In this document: piece after piece, positions 41,735 to 50,688 of the stretch
Position numbering within the stretch: position 1 is the stretch's first letter
How the letters are laid out: every line of letters begins with the position of its first letter
Translations under genes and position numbers: made by a program
Source of the DNA: an uncultured Sphingomonadales bacterium
GTDB lineage: Bacteria > Pseudomonadota > Alphaproteobacteria > Sphingomonadales > Sphingomonadaceae
Length of the DNA stretch: 57,471 bases
NCBI GenBank assembly: GCA_903848655.1
Contig: CAINGT010000098.1
Location: forward strand, 1 to 57,471
Direction of reading: 5' to 3'
The notes under the pieces: generated by a model
The model's database searches: none
What the model was told of the DNA's origin: nothing
Seen by the model: the letters and a program-made list of their open reading frames with translations, nothing else

Positions 41735-43492
41735 TTACCAGCCTTGCGCCGCACCCATCGGCAGGCGCGGGTCGATGGCACCGAACAGCCGCGCGGGCAG
41801 GATATCGACGCCGATATCGTCGGCTGGCGGCGGGGCCGCCCCGGCGATGCGCGGGCCGCCGACAAGGATCGCGGCGATGTGATTGTCCTGCAACCGTTCG
41901 ACCAGCGTGTGCCCGCGCGCGGTCAGGATCGCTTGGGTATCGCGCGACATCCCATAGCGTTCAAACCAGGTCTGATCGGGCAGCCATTGCTGATGCAGGC
42001 GCGGCGCGTCGATGGCCTCGGTCAGTGTCATGCCATGGTCGATCAGATTGCTGATGACTTGAATCACACCGGTGGGGATCTGGCTGCCCCCCGGCGTGCC
42101 GATCACCAGCGCGAGCGCGCCGTCTTTGGTGACGATGGTGGGGCTCATCGACGAAAGCGGGCGCTTGCCTGGCGCGATGGCGTTGTTCAGCCCTTCGACC
42201 AGCGCATACATATTGCTGGCCCCGGCCTTGGCGGAAAAATCATCCATTTCATCGTTCATCAGAATGCCGGTGCCGGGTGCCATGACGCGCGCGCCGAACC
42301 AGTCGTTGAGCGTATAGGTCAGCGCGACCGCATTGCCCGCCGCATCGACGATGGAAAAATGGGTGGTGCTGCGGCCTTCGGGTGTGGGGCTGACCCCGCC
42401 GAGCGAACGCGACGGGGTGGCTTTGTCGAGCGCAATCCCCGCGCGCAAGGCAGCGGTATAGGCGGGCGATATCAGCCGTGCGGTATCGACGGCTACGAAA
42501 TCGGGATCGCCCAGCCCAAGATTGCGATCATGAAACGCGCGGCGCAATGCCTCGATCAGCACATGCGCGGAATTGGCCGAATTGAACCCCCATTGCGCCA
42601 GCGGATAGCCCGACAGCACGCCCAAAGTTTCGCAGATCACCACCCCGCCCGAACTGGGCGGCGGCGCGGCGATGATGTGATAGCCGCGATAATCGCATTC
42701 GAGCGGGGTGAGTTCGCGCACGCGGTATCCGGCCAAGTCTGCCGTGGTCAGAATGCCGCCGCCGCCCGCGCTGGCTTTGGCGATCTGCGCGCTGACCAGC
42801 CCGCGATAGAAACCCGCCGCGCCTTTGTCAGCGATTAACCGCAACGATTGCGCCAGATCGGCCTGCACCAGCCGGTCACCCGCGCGCCATGGCTGCCCGG
42901 CGTTGAGAAAGATCGCCGCGCTCGGCGCATCTTTGCGGAAATCGTCGGCAGCTTGCGCCAGCATGGCCGCATCGCCCCGGTCCAGCACAAAGCCCTGCCC
43001 AGCCAGATCAATCGCCGCTTGCATCAGCGCGGCGCGCGGGCGGCTGCCCCAATGTTCGCGCGCATATTCCAGCCCCGCGACCGTGCCGGGAACCCCGACC
43101 GCCAGCCAGCCGCGCGTTGATTTTTCCGGAATCACCGCGCCTTCCGCATCGCGATACATGTCCGCGCGCGCCGCGCCCGGCGCGGTTTCGCGAAAATCGA
43201 GGAAATGGCTGGTGCCATCGGCCAGCCGCACAGTCATGAACCCGCCGCCGCCCAGATTGCCCGCTTCGGGAAAGGTCACTGCCAGCACATAGCCCACCGC
43301 AATCGCCGCATCGACCGCATTGCCACCACGGCGCAAGACATTGAGCCCCGCCGCGGTCGCAAGCCGGTGCGCCGAAACCACCATTGCATGATCGGCCGCC
43401 ACCGGTTCGGGCGAAGCGGCGTGGGCGACCGGGGCCATCGCCAGCGCGGCCCCTATCAGCCAGCGCCGCATCCGTTTGTAAATAAGGGTCAT
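41735..43492 (-). CDS. ggt: Gamma-glutamyltransferase (exported)
   Basis: 585 residues from ATG 43492. A signal peptide (RRWLIGAALAMAPVAHAAS) sends it to the periplasm. Ntn-hydrolase features of GGT are clear: NAVDAAIAVGYVLAVTFPEA, GNLGGGGFMTVRL, DFRETAP, and the autocleavage site with nucleophile threonine in GRSTTHFSIVDAAGNAVAL. The small subunit contains SSMSPTIVTKDGALALVIGT and GGSQIPTGVIQ. It hydrolyses or transfers the gamma-glutamyl group of glutathione and related peptides. The frame runs on to 43564 through a repeat, so the later start is chosen. Confidence 0.93.
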   Translation of the reverse strand: MTLIYKRMRRWLIGAALAMAPVAHAASPEPVAADHAMVVSAHRLATAAGLNVLRRGGNAVDAAIAVGYVLAVTFPEAGNLGGGGFMTVRLADGTSHFLDFRETAPGAARADMYRDAEGAVIPEKSTRGWLAVGVPGTVAGLEYAREHWGSRPRAALMQAAIDLAGQGFVLDRGDAAMLAQAADDFRKDAPSAAIFLNAGQPWRAGDRLVQADLAQSLRLIADKGAAGFYRGLVSAQIAKASAGGGGILTTADLAGYRVRELTPLECDYRGYHIIAAPPPSSGGVVICETLGVLSGYPLAQWGFNSANSAHVLIEALRRAFHDRNLGLGDPDFVAVDTARLISPAYTAALRAGIALDKATPSRSLGGVSPTPEGRSTTHFSIVDAAGNAVALTYTLNDWFGARVMAPGTGILMNDEMDDFSAKAGASNMYALVEGLNNAIAPGKRPLSSMSPTIVTKDGALALVIGTPGGSQIPTGVIQVISNLIDHGMTLTEAIDAPRLHQQWLPDQTWFERYGMSRDTQAILTARGHTLVERLQDNHIAAILVGGPRIAGAAPPPADDIGVDILPARLFGAIDPRLPMGAAQGW

Positions 43493-43516
43493 CTTTGCGC
43501 CTCCATGCCGCCAGCC

Positions 43517-43621
43517 TAGAGCGTGATGCAAAAAAGTGGGAACCGGTTTTTTGCAATAAATCACGCGAAAACAAAGACTCTAGAGCGGAATGCGATTCAA
43601 TCTAATCGCATTCCGCTCTAG
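43517..43621. repeat. Composite palindromic repeat (short form)
   Basis: TAGAGCGTGATGCAAAAAAG with GGAACCGG and its complement, an ATCACGCGAAAACAAAGACT linker, then the palindrome AGAGCGGAATGCGATTCAAT and its complement. This is the same design as 2546-2690 but lacks the long CCACCGAAGGTA arm. It lies directly before the gamma-glutamyltransferase gene and beside a 135-bp repeat. Confidence 0.85.
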
Positions 43622-43657
43622 CACGAGCCACCGTCCGAGCAAGCGCTGTCGCCCAAT

Positions 43658-43792
43658 TCCTCCCCCTCTGGGGGAGGTGGCAGCGCGAAGCGCTGACGGA
43701 GGGGGTACGACGGGCAGAGTATAGTGCGATTTCGAGAAGTTGCGCGCCCTCCGTCAGCCCTGCGGGCTGCCACCTCCCCCAAAAGGGGAGGA
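43658..43792. repeat. 135-bp long inverted repeat (copy 3, opposite orientation)
   Basis: Same 135-bp element as at 34506 and 39521, judged inverted by its centre (GAAGTTGCGC rather than GCGCAACTT). It lies between the ggt start and the end of the siderophore-interacting reductase gene. Together with 43517-43621 it fills the 311-bp gap. Confidence 0.9.
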
Positions 43793-43803
43793 GCTGGCGG
43801 AGT

Positions 43804-44556
43804 TTAGCCGTCGAGCGTCTTGTCCGGCGCGTCGGCGTGGCCACGGGTCCAATACCCCGCGGCTTTCAGCCAAGCGCGGGGGTGGCCCAGCCGGGTTTCT
43901 ACATCGTGGCGCAGCGCGCGCGCTACATTGGTTTCAGCCGCAATCCAGATATAGCCTTCGCCCTGCGGCAGGGTGATCGCGCCCAGCGCGGCCAGCAGCA
44001 ATGCGGCATCGTCGGTGCCAACTCCGGCGCGGTGGACCCAGTGGCCGCGCCAGTCGGCAGCGCTGGCAAACTGCTGTTCGTCGGCAGTGCCATTCACTAC
44101 CGCCAGCGTGATGACGGGCACGGCGGGGCGCGCCTCTTCGACCCGCCGCCCAATGGCGGGCAGCGCGGTTTCATCGCCGATCAGCAGGTACCAGTCGAAA
44201 TCATCGGGCACCACGACCGACCCGCGCGGCCCGCCGATGTCCAGCCTGTCGCCCACTTGCGCAGCGGCGGCCCACGCGGTGGCGGGTCCGGCCTCATGCA
44301 GCGCAAAGTCGATAGTCAAGGCGCACGCGGCGCGGTCGAACCGGCGCGGGGTGAAATCGCGCATCGCCGTGCCGCCATCGGGCATGGGGAAAAACAGCTT
44401 GATGTGATCGTCGGGCGCGGCGCTGACAAAATCGGCAAGTTCAGGTGCGGTAAACACCAGCCGCCGCATGGACGCGCCCAGCGGTTCGATGCTGGCAACG
44501 GTCAGCGTGCGGCGACGCGTATCGTGGCGCAGGCGGGTGGTTTCGTGGCGGGGCAT
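43804..44556 (-). CDS. Siderophore-interacting protein (SIP) family ferric-siderophore reductase, YqjH-like
   Basis: 250 residues. The N-terminal FAD domain has LRHDTRRRTLTVASIEPLGA and MRRLVFTAPELADF, with the flavin motif RDFTPRRFDRA. The NAD(P)H part follows (DWYLLIGDETALPAIGRRVE, GYIWIAAETNVARALRHDVE) and ends in the typical LKAAGYWTRGHAD. It reduces ferric chelates in the cytoplasm to free the iron. The ATG at 44556 is chosen because the extension to 44676 crosses the promoter palindromes. It is divergent from a TonB receptor, and E. coli yqjH likewise is controlled by a PadR protein. Confidence 0.9.
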   Translation of the reverse strand: MPRHETTRLRHDTRRRTLTVASIEPLGASMRRLVFTAPELADFVSAAPDDHIKLFFPMPDGGTAMRDFTPRRFDRAACALTIDFALHEAGPATAWAAAAQVGDRLDIGGPRGSVVVPDDFDWYLLIGDETALPAIGRRVEEARPAVPVITLAVVNGTADEQQFASAADWRGHWVHRAGVGTDDAALLLAALGAITLPQGEGYIWIAAETNVARALRHDVETRLGHPRAWLKAAGYWTRGHADAPDKTLDG

Positions 44557-44580
44557 TAACGGTCCTGACGGTTTGTTCAC

Positions 44581-44601
44581 TATATCTAAGATATATCGAA
44601 G
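44581..44601. promoter_or_regulatory. Candidate PadR-type operator between reductase and TonB receptor
   Basis: TATATCT-A-AGATATA is a perfect 7+1+7 inverted repeat (44581-44595). The part from 44588 to 44601 (AAGATATATCGAAG) matches 34431-34444 upstream of the YqjI-like PadR gene at 13 of 14 positions. It lies 25 bp before the reductase start and 17 bp before the proposed receptor start. Confidence 0.6.
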
Positions 44602-44617
44602 ATTAGGGTTTGGCAAG

Positions 44618-46768
44618 TTGAAAAGATATATCTTTGGCGCTGCGTTCCCGGCCAGCCTGATGCTGGTGGCGGGCATCGTACCGGCGAATGCAATGCAAAC
44701 ATCCGATTCGCCCGCTGCGGATCACCCTGCGCCCGATGCGATTGTCGTGACCGCCCGGCGGCTCGATCAGGCGCGCGCGGCGGTGCAGAAAAGCCTTGGC
44801 GCGGATTCGTATGGTGTGACCAATGCTGCCATCCTCGCGCTGCCGGGCGGTGACAATCAGGCGTTCAACCAGATCATGCTGCAATTGCCTGGCGTGGTGC
44901 AAGACGGGTTTGGCCAGTTCCACGTGCGCGACGATCACGCCAATCTGCAATACCGCATCAACGGTACGATCCTGCCCGAAGGGCTGGCGGTGTTCGGCCA
45001 GACACTGTCGCCGCGCCTGATCGATCATTTCGACCTTCTGACCGGGGCCTTGCCCGCGCAATATGGGCTGCGCACCGCCGGGGTGATCGATATCCACACC
45101 AAAACCGGCTTTGCCAATGGCGGCGAAGCGGCGATCTATGGCGGCAGCCATCACACGCTTGCGCCAAGCGTCGAATATGGCGGCACGACGGGCCAGACCA
45201 ACTATTTCGTGGCGGGCAGTTACCACCATGACGCGCTGGGGATCGAAAGCGTCGATGGTGAACGCGGCGCGCTGCACGATGCCACCGATCAGGTGCAGGG
45301 ATTTGCCTATCTGGATCGCATCGTTTCAACCAATGACCGGGTCAGCCTGGTTGCCGGTTATTCCAACCAGTGGTTCCAGATCCCCAATCCGCGCGGGCTG
45401 ATCGCCACATCGCCGCAGCCCGTCCAGGGCCAGACGCAGTTTCTGTCTGACCAGCTTGACCAGCGCCAGCTTGAACGCACCGGGTTTGGCCAAGTGGCTT
45501 TCCTGCACGACAGCGGCCCGTTGACGCTGCAACTGGGTGGCTTTGCGCGCTATTCGGCGCTGACCTACCGGCCCGATGTGGTGGGGGAACTGATCTTCAA
45601 CCGGCTGGCGCAAGCCGCGTTCAAGAACGATCTGGCATTGGGCGGGCAGGCAGATGCGGCCTTGCGCGCCGGGGGCGGGCATACGCTGCGGTTTGGCGGA
45701 TTTGTTCAGCACGACCACACGCTCAGCGATACGGTAACGCAGGTATTCCCCGTCGATGGCACCGGGATCGCGAATGGCCCGCCCATCATGATCCCCGACC
45801 GGGGCAATCGGCAGGCGCTGATGGCGAGCGCTTATGCGCAAGACGAATGGCAATTTTCGCCTAAGCTTACGCTCAATTACGGCGCGCGGGTCGATTACTA
45901 CAGCGCCTATCGCCGCGAACACCAGATCAGCCCGCGCATCAATTGGGTGTGGCAGCCTGACGGAAAAACCACGCTGCACGGCGGCTATGCGCGCTATTTT
46001 TCGCCGCCGCCGTTCGAACTGGTCGCCACCGCCAGCCTGACCGCGCTGGCCGGTACGAGCGGCGCGGCGCAGGCGCTGACCGCGACCGTGCCGCGCGCCG
46101 AACGCCAGCATTACTTTGACGTCGGGTTGCAGCGCAAACTGGCACCGGGGCTGATGGCGGGGCTGGATGGCTATTACCGCCTGTCGCGCCACATGATCGA
46201 TGAAGGCCAGTTCGGCGCGCCGATCATCCTGACCCCGTTCAACTTTGCCAAGGGGCGGGTGCGCGGGATCAATCTCTATGCCAATTATCAACGCGGACCG
46301 TGGCTGGTTTATGCCAACTTTGCCATGGCCAAAGGGCAGGCGCGGCAGATCGAATCGGGCGAATTCGCGTTTTCTGCGTCGCAACTGGCCTATATTGCCG
46401 CCCATTATATCCATCTCGATCACGACCAGACGTATACCGGGTCCGCCGGGGCCAGCTATGCGGTGCGCGCTGGCGCGTTGGCGGGGCTGAAGCTGGGGGC
46501 GAGCCTGATCTATGGTTCGGGCTTGCGATCCGACCAGACCGCCGCCGATGGCAGCGACATTCCCAACGGCGCGCATCTGCCCGGCTATGCGCAAGTCAAC
46601 ACCGCGATCAGCTACAAATGGGCGCAGCCCGGGATCGAAGTGCGGTTCGATGTTATCAATCTGTTCGACGCGCGCTATCAGATCCGCGATGGCACCGGCA
46701 TTGGTGTCGGCGCGCCGCAATGGGGCCCGCGCCGGGGGGTGTTTTTCGGCCTGTCGAAAGACTTGTAA
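44618..46768 (+). CDS. TonB-dependent outer-membrane receptor, probable ferric-siderophore type, TTG start
   Basis: 716 residues from TTG 44618, which gives a textbook signal peptide (KRYIFGAAFPASLMLVAGIV then PANA). The ATG frame opens at 44468 but crosses the divergent reductase gene and both palindromes. TonB-box-like DAIVVTARRLDQARA, plug motifs GDNQAFNQIMLQLPGVVQDG, YRINGTILPEG, and the barrel follow, ending GVFFGLSKDL. It is probably co-regulated with the reductase and so may import a ferric chelate. The lack of the usual final Phe (it ends KDL) is unusual for these barrels. It converges with an FAD oxidoreductase, 18 bp apart. Confidence 0.82.
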   Translation: MKRYIFGAAFPASLMLVAGIVPANAMQTSDSPAADHPAPDAIVVTARRLDQARAAVQKSLGADSYGVTNAAILALPGGDNQAFNQIMLQLPGVVQDGFGQFHVRDDHANLQYRINGTILPEGLAVFGQTLSPRLIDHFDLLTGALPAQYGLRTAGVIDIHTKTGFANGGEAAIYGGSHHTLAPSVEYGGTTGQTNYFVAGSYHHDALGIESVDGERGALHDATDQVQGFAYLDRIVSTNDRVSLVAGYSNQWFQIPNPRGLIATSPQPVQGQTQFLSDQLDQRQLERTGFGQVAFLHDSGPLTLQLGGFARYSALTYRPDVVGELIFNRLAQAAFKNDLALGGQADAALRAGGGHTLRFGGFVQHDHTLSDTVTQVFPVDGTGIANGPPIMIPDRGNRQALMASAYAQDEWQFSPKLTLNYGARVDYYSAYRREHQISPRINWVWQPDGKTTLHGGYARYFSPPPFELVATASLTALAGTSGAAQALTATVPRAERQHYFDVGLQRKLAPGLMAGLDGYYRLSRHMIDEGQFGAPIILTPFNFAKGRVRGINLYANYQRGPWLVYANFAMAKGQARQIESGEFAFSASQLAYIAAHYIHLDHDQTYTGSAGASYAVRAGALAGLKLGASLIYGSGLRSDQTAADGSDIPNGAHLPGYAQVNTAISYKWAQPGIEVRFDVINLFDARYQIRDGTGIGVGAPQWGPRRGVFFGLSKDL
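44622..44635. promoter_or_regulatory. Perfect palindrome AAAGATATATCTTT overlapping the receptor start
   Basis: A 14-nt perfect palindrome directly after the TTG start (codons 2-6). It shares the GATATATC core with the sites at 34431 and 44588, so a second PadR-type site is likely. Binding here would sit over the translation start region of the DNA. Confidence 0.45.
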
Positions 46769-46786
46769 CAATCAGTCGATTAAGGA

Positions 46787-48199
46787 TCAGGTGATGCGCG
46801 CGCCTTGACGGCGCAATTCCGCCTGCACCACCGCCATATCGACTTCATGAAAATCGCGCCCGGTGCGCAACGATACTGCCGCCGCCACCCCGGCCCCTTG
46901 CCCCGATACCGCACAGGCCATCATATTGCGCACGGCGGCGTGGCTGACTTTGTCACCGCCAATGCTGCGCCCCGCCACGATCAGATGGCGCGGGCCGGAC
47001 CGGGGCAGCAGGCTGCGGTATGGAATGTGGAAATAGCGTCCGGTGGTGGGGATGATAAGCAGGCCATAACCATCGACGAATTCGGGAAAAATGCCGATCG
47101 AATCATCAAACCGGGCTTCGCCGCGCACATCGCCATCGACCAGATTGTATACCGCATCGATCTTGCGCGTATCGCGAATCCCCAATGTCATGCCGAAATT
47201 GCGCAATTTCGCGCCGCCGCAACCGGGCATGAACCCGCGCAACGCGGCAATCGCCTGCATCGCTTGCGCGCGGCCTTCGATTTCGCCGCTGGTCAGATCA
47301 TCGGGGTCAGTGCCATCGCGCGTCATGTGCACGAGGTTGAGATACGTCAGATCGCCCTGATCGGACACCGTGCCCCATGTGCCGGCAATCGTTTTGAGGC
47401 TGTCGGGCAGCAGCCCGGCGCGGTGCGCGGCCTGAAACGGTTTGCGCAAAAACGGTGAAAACAGCGCGTCTTCTTTGCCCGCTGTCGTTACCGCCCATTC
47501 GCCGTCTTTGGCCCAATCGGCATATGTCTGCGGATCGGCCTGAACCGCAGCGATAAACCCCGCCTTGTCCACGCCGGACATCGAAAACATCACCGAAACG
47601 CTCATCATTTCGTCGCGCGGGGTCTTGAACACCGGCGCACCCGCGCGCGTGGCGATATCGGCATCGCCCGTCGCGTCGATCACGCGGTCGGCCAAAATCG
47701 CCTCGCGCCCCGCTTTGCTTTCCACGATAATGCCGCGAATTTCGCCTTGCGCGATAATCGGCGCGACGAACTGGCGGTGCAGCATCGGGTGCACCCCGGC
47801 CTCGATCACCAGCCGGTCGGCAACATGTTTGAACGCTTCGGCATCGAGCGCGTGGCTGATCGATTGCGGTTCGGGCAAAGCCGCGCCCATCGCTTTGGCG
47901 CGGTCTTCGAATTCGCGGCCAATGCCTTCGCTGTCGATGGTCGCCGGGTGGCGGTACCACGCAAAGCCTTCGACCCCGACTTGGGTAATATTGCCGCCAA
48001 AACAGCCATAGCGTTCGACCAGCGTGGTCTGCGCCCCGGCGCGCGCTGCCGCCAGCGCGGCGGCAAGGCCGCCCGGCCCCGATCCGACCACCAGCACTTG
48101 CGTGCGGTGGATGATCGGGATGTCGCGAGCGGGTTCGGTAATCGTGTCCATGGGCAGCATGGCTGCGCGACTTGGTGCCGCGATGCTATCGCCAACCAT
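46787..48199 (-). CDS. FAD-dependent oxidoreductase (FAD_oxidored, PF12831-like)
   Basis: 470 residues from the first ATG; starts at 48160 or 48151 are also possible. The dinucleotide-binding motif VLVVGSGPGGLAAALAAARA, TTLVERYGCFGGNITQVG, the second FAD contact DRVIDATGDADIATRAG and the C-terminal LIVAGRSIGGDKVSHAAVRN are typical of this family, whose members often sit in sugar-acid or aromatic catabolic loci and remain mostly uncharacterised. No signal peptide is seen. It has no operon partner here: the TonB receptor converges on it and the chemoreceptor stop is 38 bp beyond its start. Confidence 0.84.
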   Translation of the reverse strand: MVGDSIAAPSRAAMLPMDTITEPARDIPIIHRTQVLVVGSGPGGLAAALAAARAGAQTTLVERYGCFGGNITQVGVEGFAWYRHPATIDSEGIGREFEDRAKAMGAALPEPQSISHALDAEAFKHVADRLVIEAGVHPMLHRQFVAPIIAQGEIRGIIVESKAGREAILADRVIDATGDADIATRAGAPVFKTPRDEMMSVSVMFSMSGVDKAGFIAAVQADPQTYADWAKDGEWAVTTAGKEDALFSPFLRKPFQAAHRAGLLPDSLKTIAGTWGTVSDQGDLTYLNLVHMTRDGTDPDDLTSGEIEGRAQAMQAIAALRGFMPGCGGAKLRNFGMTLGIRDTRKIDAVYNLVDGDVRGEARFDDSIGIFPEFVDGYGLLIIPTTGRYFHIPYRSLLPRSGPRHLIVAGRSIGGDKVSHAAVRNMMACAVSGQGAGVAAAVSLRTGRDFHEVDMAVVQAELRRQGARIT

Positions 48200-48237
48200 G
48201 CCTCATGACAAAAAGGCATGGCCCATGATCGACACCA

Positions 48238-49986
48238 TCAGGCCGCCGCCAAGTGCCGCGCCGCGCGCATCGAGGACCGCGCTGCCGGGCGGGTGCGGAA
48301 TTGGCTGACCGCATCGGTCAATTCAGTGGCTTCATCAGCCAAGCTGTGCGCGGCGGCAGTCGATTGTTCGACCATCGCGGCGTTTTGCTGGGTTACGCGG
48401 TCCATTTCGTGCATCGCGGTGGTAACATGTTGCAGCGTTACCGCTTGCGTCTGCGTGCTGGCGGCGATTTCGGACACGCGCTGGCTGATTTCGCCAACAT
48501 TGCTGACGATGGCTTCGAGCAAAGTGCCGGTTTCGGTAACCAGCGACACGCCCGAGCCGACGTGTTCGGTGCTGGTGTTGATTAGCGCCTTGATGTCTTT
48601 GGCGGCATCGGCGGCGCGTTGCGCCAGCGCGCGCACTTCGTTGGCAACCACGGCAAAGCCTTTGCCCGCATCGCCCGCGCGCGCCGCTTCGACCCCGGCA
48701 TTGAGCGCGAGCAGATTGGTCTGGAACGCGATCCCGTCGATCACGCCGATGATCTGGCTGATTTCCTGCGCCGAGCGTTCGATTGCGGCCATCGCTTCGG
48801 TGGCGCGTTCGACCACTTTGCCGCCTTCGCTCGCTTCGTGGTGCGTGCTGGTGATCGAGCGCTGCACCGATGCCGCATTGTCGGCGGTATCGCGCACCAT
48901 GCCGGTGACTTGTTTCATCGAGGCGGTGGTTTCTTCGAGGCTCGATGCCTGCTGTTCGTTGCGGTTGGCAAGATCATCCGATGCGGTGCGGATTTCCGAT
49001 GCGCCCGTGGCCACGCGTTCGGCCGAAGCGGTAACATTGTGCAGCAAGTCCGACAGCCGCGTAACGGTCTGGTTGAATGTCGCGCGCAATCCTTCGTACG
49101 ATGCGGCAAACGGCGTTTCCAACTGGCGCGACAGATCGCCTTCGGCCAGTGCCTCAAGCCCTTGCGCCAGCGCGGCGACGACGACTTGCTGCTGTTGATC
49201 GGCGGCGCGTTTGGCAAGGCCGGCTTCGCGGAACGCGCGCGCGGCGGACTGGATCGCGGCGATTTCATCCTGACGGCGGTCGGTGGGGATTTCGACGTTG
49301 AAATCGCCCGCAGTCATCTGGTCAAGCTGGCCCGCCAGTTCGCCGATGGGGGCGACCACATCGCGGCCCAAGAGCTTCAGCGCAAAGGCGATCATGCCCA
49401 GGATCGCGCCCGCCAGCAGCGCCAGCACGATGGTTGTAATCATCAGCGTGGTGCTGCTCGTGGCGGTCAGATCGGCCTGTTTGCGCTGCGCGGCGGCCAC
49501 CAGCGAATCGATCTGCGCGCGGTGGCGGGCATAGATCGTCGATAGCCGCGCATAGCTCGCCATCATTGCGTCATGATCGTTCGACCGCGCGGCGGGCAGC
49601 AGCCGGGTGTCGATTTCCTGCCAGAACTGGCCTGCCGAAACCCCCGCTTCGTTGAGCACTTGCGCCTTGATCGTGTCGTCAAGGCTGGAATCGCGCCACA
49701 TCTGTTCTTCAGCCGTATAATCCTTTTCCAGCTTGGTCAGCCGGATCGAATGGTCGAGATAGGCTGCCGGGTTCTGGATCAGCATCGTCGCTTCGAGATA
49801 GGGTTCGATCACATAGAGCGGCGGCGGCAGGATGTCGGAAATCAGCAGGCTGTAGCGGTTGTTTTCCTCGCTCAGCGGTCCGCCGAGCCGGATGCGGTTT
49901 ACCCCCAACCCCGCGACGATAAAGGCGCACAAGAGGATGAGCGAAATCACCACTCCGAAAATCCGGATTCTCTGCCGTACGGTCAT
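48238..49986 (-). CDS. Methyl-accepting chemotaxis protein
   Basis: 582 residues. The layout is a first membrane helix ([20 protein letters not shown]), a periplasmic four-helix-bundle-like sensor of about 160 residues, a second helix ([20 protein letters not shown]), and a HAMP segment ([20 protein letters not shown]). The signalling domain has the universal hairpin tip [20 protein letters not shown], followed by [23 protein letters not shown] 49986 ([10 protein letters not shown]) is chosen; the open frame further upstream is not similar to anything. No che genes are nearby, so this is an orphan receptor working with a distant array. Confidence 0.93.
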   Translation of the reverse strand: MTVRQRIRIFGVVISLILLCAFIVAGLGVNRIRLGGPLSEENNRYSLLISDILPPPLYVIEPYLEATMLIQNPAAYLDHSIRLTKLEKDYTAEEQMWRDSSLDDTIKAQVLNEAGVSAGQFWQEIDTRLLPAARSNDHDAMMASYARLSTIYARHRAQIDSLVAAAQRKQADLTATSSTTLMITTIVLALLAGAILGMIAFALKLLGRDVVAPIGELAGQLDQMTAGDFNVEIPTDRRQDEIAAIQSAARAFREAGLAKRAADQQQQVVVAALAQGLEALAEGDLSRQLETPFAASYEGLRATFNQTVTRLSDLLHNVTASAERVATGASEIRTASDDLANRNEQQASSLEETTASMKQVTGMVRDTADNAASVQRSITSTHHEASEGGKVVERATEAMAAIERSAQEISQIIGVIDGIAFQTNLLALNAGVEAARAGDAGKGFAVVANEVRALAQRAADAAKDIKALINTSTEHVGSGVSLVTETGTLLEAIVSNVGEISQRVSEIAASTQTQAVTLQHVTTAMHEMDRVTQQNAAMVEQSTAAAHSLADEATELTDAVSQFRTRPAARSSMRAARHLAAA

Positions 49987-50259
49987 GCTGCTGGTCCCGA
50001 TCAATGATGGGCCGCTTGCGCCATAGGCGTGACGCAAGGGTTCGGGCGAGAGGGGTAGCGGCAAGGGCATGGGGATTGTGTTGCCGGTGCGATCCGCACT
50101 ATCCCGCATGGGCCACTTACCATCGGCACAAATCGGGTACCTGGCCCCTGCCCTTTGGGGCTGACGGGTTGTATAGGACGCGCGCGCAATGCGGTGCGTT
50201 TCGGATTGACCTGACAGGGCAGATCGCCAAAGCTGATCGCGCGGTTTACGAAAAAAGCG
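49987..50259. other. Divergent promoter region between chemoreceptor and formate dehydrogenase genes
   Basis: 273 bp with no gene. A GC-rich inverted repeat around 50149-50162 (GCCCC facing GGGGC) and a GTTGTATAGGA stretch at about 50168 that could be part of a -10 region for the fds operon are the only features noticed. No recognised operator or riboswitch (for example a molybdenum-cofactor motif) was seen. Confidence 0.35.
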
Positions 50260-50688
50260 ATGAAAATGGCCCCCGATAGCGATATTGATGATATTCTGAC
50301 TGAGCACGCCGGGCGCGAAGGCGCGCTGCTGCCGATCCTGCACGATATTCAGGCGCGATTCGGCCATGTGGGCGAAGCCGTGATCCCCACCATCGCGCAA
50401 GCCTTGAACATCAGCCGCGCCGAAGTGCATGGCGTTATCAGTTTTTATCATGATTTCCATACCACGCCGCCGCGCCTGCCGGTGATCAAGCTGTGCCGCG
50501 CCGAAAGCTGCCAGGCGCGCGGGGTGGAGGCGCTGGCAGCGGCATTTGCCGATGAAACCCGCGTAAGCATCGAACCGGTCTATTGCCTCGGGCTGTGCAG
50601 CGTCGGGCCGAATGCCTGGGTGGGGGATCAGCTCTATGCCCGGCTGACGCCCGAGCGGCTGGCCGCGCTGGTGGAGCAAGTGGCATGA
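50260..50688 (+). CDS. fdsG: NAD-dependent formate dehydrogenase gamma subunit (FdsG, NuoE-like)
   Basis: 142 residues. It carries a thioredoxin-like [2Fe-2S] domain with the four cysteines in [13 protein letters not shown] and [15 protein letters not shown]. The N-terminal helical part ([20 protein letters not shown]) is that of NuoE/HoxE/FdsG. It passes electrons between the Mo subunit and the FMN subunit. It is first in an operon joined by ATGA overlaps (next gene begins at 50685). ATG 50266 is a second possible start. Confidence 0.93.
   Translation: MKMAPDSDIDDILTEHAGREGALLPILHDIQARFGHVGEAVIPTIAQALNISRAEVHGVISFYHDFHTTPPRLPVIKLCRAESCQARGVEALAAAFADETRVSIEPVYCLGLCSVGPNAWVGDQLYARLTPERLAALVEQVA

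Noticed and set aside
43804-44556. SIP-family reductase as the missing flavin reductase of the SQ monooxygenase
   Set aside because: SIP proteins hold FAD tightly and reduce ferric chelates; the gene lies 12 kb beyond the locus under a different, PadR-type operator.
44468-44617. Upstream extension of the third TonB receptor from ATG 44468
   Set aside because: It would overlap the start of the divergent reductase gene by about 90 bp, cross the operator palindrome and destroy the signal peptide.
49987-50679. N-terminal extension of the chemoreceptor, overlapping fdsG on the other strand
   Set aside because: The extension is the antisense shadow of the formate dehydrogenase gamma gene, and the first membrane helix of a chemoreceptor should be near the N-terminus.
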